DNA of 64,000 nucleotides from Edwardsiella anguillarum (GTDB lineage Bacteria; Pseudomonadota; Gammaproteobacteria; Enterobacterales; Enterobacteriaceae), in assembly GCF_008801815.1 (NCBI RefSeq), contig NZ_VZOX01000003.1. One strand, given 5' to 3'. Position 1 is the stretch's first letter, and every line of letters begins with the position of its first letter. Made by a program: the position numbers and the translations under genes. Positions 61,732 to 64,000 of the stretch are shown in pieces. Under the pieces are notes generated by a model, which was not told the DNA's origin, searched no databases, and saw nothing but the letters and a program-made list of their open reading frames with translations.

Positions 61732-63711
61732 ATGAAAGCTGTTGTTTTTGCCTATCACGATATGGGCTGTGCCGGTGTGCAGTCACTGATTGATGCCGGT
61801 TATGAAATTGCTGCCATTGTTACTCATCAGGATGCTCCCGGTGAAAATCTGTTCTTTGGCTCGGTCGCCCGCCTGGCGGCCCAGCACAATATCCCGGTGT
61901 TTGCGCCGGATGATGTGAATCACCCGCTGTGGGTTGAGCGTCTGCGGGCGCTGCAGCCGCAGGTGATCTTCTCTTTCTACTATCGCCATCTGCTGAGCGA
62001 CGCGATTTTAACGCTGGCGCCGCAGGGTGCGTTCAACCTGCATGGTTCGCTGCTGCCGGCCTACCGCGGCCGTGCGCCGCTGAACTGGGTGCTGGTCAAC
62101 GGCGAGACGGAGACCGGGGTGACGCTGCACCGAATGGAGAAGCGTGCGGACGCCGGGAATATTATCGCGCAGCGCCGTATCGCGATTGCCGAAGAGGACA
62201 CGGCGCTGACGCTGCACCACAAGCTGTGCCAGTGCGCCCGCGCGCTGCTGGCCGAGGCGCTGCCGCAGATCCGCAGCGGTAGCTACGCTGAGTTCCCGCA
62301 GGATGAAAGCGCCGCGACCTACGTTGGCCGCCGTACGCCGGCCGATGGTCGTCTGGAGTGGAGCAAACCGGCGCGGGAGCTGTATAACCTGGTTCGCGCG
62401 GTGACGGAGCCTTGGCCGGGCGCCTTTAGCTATGCCGGTAACCGTCAGTTTACGGTCTGGCAGGCGCGCGTGCGCAGCGATCTGCCTGCCGCGCGTCCCG
62501 GTACGGTGCTTTCGGCGTCGCCGCTGGCGATCGCCTGTGGCGAAGGGGCGCTGGAGATCGTGGCCGGTCAGCCGCAGGATGGCCTATATATGCAGGGCAG
62601 CCAGCTGGCGGAAAGCCTGGGGCTGGTGGAGGGGGCGATTCTGAACAGCTCGCTGAACTTCGGCGTCCGCCGGGCAACCCGCGTGCTGATTCTGGGGGTT
62701 AACGGCTTTATCGGCAACCACCTGACCGAGCGTCTGCTGGCGGAAGATAACTATGAAGTCTACGGCCTGGACATCGGCTCCGACGCCATCTCCCGCTTTA
62801 TCGACCACCCGCGCTTCCACTTTGTGGAAGGGGATATCAGCATTCACTCCGAATGGATCGAGTATCACATTAAGAAGTGTGACGTGGTGCTGCCGCTGGT
62901 GGCGATTGCAACGCCGATCGAATATACCCGTAATCCGCTGCGCGTTTTTGAGCTCGACTTTGAAGAGAATCTGAAGATTGTGCGCGACTGCGTGAAATAC
63001 AAAAAGCGCATCATCTTCCCGTCCACCTCTGAAGTCTACGGGATGTGCAGCGATCCACAGTTTGATGAGGATAGCTCTAACCTGATCGTCGGGCCGATCA
63101 ACAAACAGCGTTGGATCTACTCCGTATCCAAACAGCTGCTGGATCGCATCATTTGGGCCTACGGCGCCAAGGATGAACTGCGTTTCACGCTGTTCCGTCC
63201 CTTCAACTGGATGGGGCCGCGTCTGGACAACCTGAATGCGGCGCGTATCGGCAGCTCGCGCGCCATTACCCAGCTGATCCTGAACTTGGTGGAAGGGTCG
63301 CCGATCAAGCTGGTGGACGGCGGACGTCAGAAGCGCTGCTTTACCGACATTAAAGAAGGGGTGGAGGCGCTGTTCCGCATTATCGAAAACAAAGACAATC
63401 TGTGCGATGGGCAGATTATCAACATCGGTAACCCGGATAACGAAGCCAGCATCCGTGAGCTGGCTGAGCAGCTGCTGGTGTGCTTTGAGCAGCATCCGCT
63501 GCGCGATCGCTTCCCGCCCTTTGCCGGCTTCCGCGAGGTAGAGAGCAGCTCCTACTATGGTAAAGGCTATCAGGACGTCGAGCACCGTAAACCGAGCATC
63601 CGCAACGCGCAGCGTCTGCTGGGCTGGCAGCCGGTGATCCCGATGGAGAGCACGATCGAGGATACTCTGGACTTCTTCCTGCAGACCTTTGACGGTACGG
63701 AGCAGGAATGA
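61732..63711 (+). CDS. arnA: Bifunctional UDP-glucuronate decarboxylase/UDP-Ara4N formyltransferase
   Basis: ArnA catalyses the first and third steps of Ara4N synthesis. Residues 1-about 304 are the formyltransferase domain, with GAFNLHGSLLPAYRGRAPLN holding the Asn and His of the active site (about 102-104). The rest is the short-chain dehydrogenase/decarboxylase domain, with ILGVNGFIGNHLTERLL for NAD+ and PSTSEVYGMC, WIYSVSKQLLDRIIWAYG (YxxxK). The 659-residue length matches E. coli. ATG 61732 (MKAVVFAYHDMGCAG) was preferred over ATG 61726; the latter overlaps the arnC stop. Confidence 0.97.
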   Translation: MKAVVFAYHDMGCAGVQSLIDAGYEIAAIVTHQDAPGENLFFGSVARLAAQHNIPVFAPDDVNHPLWVERLRALQPQVIFSFYYRHLLSDAILTLAPQGAFNLHGSLLPAYRGRAPLNWVLVNGETETGVTLHRMEKRADAGNIIAQRRIAIAEEDTALTLHHKLCQCARALLAEALPQIRSGSYAEFPQDESAATYVGRRTPADGRLEWSKPARELYNLVRAVTEPWPGAFSYAGNRQFTVWQARVRSDLPAARPGTVLSASPLAIACGEGALEIVAGQPQDGLYMQGSQLAESLGLVEGAILNSSLNFGVRRATRVLILGVNGFIGNHLTERLLAEDNYEVYGLDIGSDAISRFIDHPRFHFVEGDISIHSEWIEYHIKKCDVVLPLVAIATPIEYTRNPLRVFELDFEENLKIVRDCVKYKKRIIFPSTSEVYGMCSDPQFDEDSSNLIVGPINKQRWIYSVSKQLLDRIIWAYGAKDELRFTLFRPFNWMGPRLDNLNAARIGSSRAITQLILNLVEGSPIKLVDGGRQKRCFTDIKEGVEALFRIIENKDNLCDGQIINIGNPDNEASIRELAEQLLVCFEQHPLRDRFPPFAGFREVESSSYYGKGYQDVEHRKPSIRNAQRLLGWQPVIPMESTIEDTLDFFLQTFDGTEQE

Positions 63712-64000
63712 AGCGGGTCGGTCTGCGCATTGACGTAGACACCTGGCGCGGCACGCGTGACGGCGTGCCGGCGCTGGTGTCGCTGCTGCGCCGGCACGGG
63801 ATCCGGGCGACGTTCTTTTTTACCCTGGGTCCGGACAATATGGGGCGCCATCTGTGGCGCCTGCTAAAGCCGCGCTTTCTGTGGAAAATGCTGCGCTCTA
63901 ACGCCGCGTCGCTGTATGGCTGGGATATCCTGCTGGCCGGGACGGCCTGGCCCGGCCGCCGGATCGGCGCCGGCCTGGCTGACACCATCGCCGCCGCCGC
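63708..64000 (+). CDS. arnD: 4-deoxy-4-formamido-L-arabinose-phosphoundecaprenol deformylase (5' part)
   Basis: ArnD removes the formyl group from the undecaprenyl-linked sugar. The visible 97 codons start MKRVGLRIDVDTWRGTRDGV, the metal-binding polysaccharide-deacetylase-type motif, followed by FFFTLGPDNMGRHLWRLLKP and SNAASLYGWDILLAGTAWPG. The ATG overlaps the arnA stop (ATGA). The gene runs off the right end of the window; arnT, arnE and arnF are expected beyond. Confidence 0.95.
   Translation, partial: MKRVGLRIDVDTWRGTRDGVPALVSLLRRHGIRATFFFTLGPDNMGRHLWRLLKPRFLWKMLRSNAASLYGWDILLAGTAWPGRRIGAGLADTIAAA

Noticed and set aside
1..64000. CRISPR arrays, rRNA genes or complete insertion sequences
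   Set aside because: No regularly spaced short repeats, rRNA sequence or intact transposase with terminal repeats was seen. Only the Tn3-type fragments are supported.

Overview
The window reads as chromosome of a member of Enterobacterales, most likely Edwardsiella or a close relative. The backbone keeps the order known around pyrD-ompA-serT in Escherichia coli: pyrD, zapC, rlmL, uup, pqiABC, rmf, fabA, lonH, matP, ompA, sulA, sxy, yccS, yccF, helD, mgsA, csgI, yccU, hspQ, rlmI, yccX, tusE, yccA, serT. The genus is inferred from the combination of this core with an hpa cluster and an arn operon; no search was run.

Layout. 1-700: tail of a DcuC-like carrier and a small pore-like membrane protein. 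1-2.8 kb: pyrD with a PurR box and a start-switch leader, then zapC. 2.9-9.7 kb: an accessory block where E. coli has ycbX, holding ymgG-ymgD, a PapB-type regulator with a complete FGL-type chaperone/usher/adhesin operon, and a potassium channel. 10-34.9 kb: conserved core ending in tRNA-Ser(UGA). 34.9-39.6 kb: an AT-rich, decaying island with fragments of a Tn3-family transposase and resolvase at its ends. Between them lie a metallo-beta-lactamase-fold gene without a convincing start, two genes broken at homopolymer runs (a HAAAP amino acid transporter and an unrecognised protein), and a tRNA-Ser-like gene with an over-long anticodon arm.

39.6-54.9 kb: a LysE-type exporter, then a 4-hydroxyphenylacetate (HPA) degradation cluster. 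The first step is encoded by the Acinetobacter-type two-component hydroxylase (C2 oxygenase and C1 reductase with a MarR-like tail), not by HpaBC. The meta-cleavage operon hpaG1-G2-E-D-F-[MFS]-[semialdehyde dehydrogenase]-H-I-X-A follows, with divergent hpaR. HPA would be hydroxylated to homoprotocatechuate (C1/C2), ring-cleaved (HpaD), oxidised (HpaE), isomerised (HpaF) and decarboxylated (HpaG), then hydrated (HpaH) and split (HpaI) to pyruvate and succinic semialdehyde. The extra dehydrogenase probably turns the latter into succinate. HpaX imports HPA, and HpaR and HpaA regulate.

55-64 kb: an unrecognised remnant, an OPA-family organophosphate transporter, an exported phospholipase D-superfamily protein of the K4/PLD3 type, and the arnBCAD operon (lipid A aminoarabinose modification) behind a perfect PmrA box; arnD runs off the window. 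No rRNA, CRISPR array or complete insertion sequence was seen.
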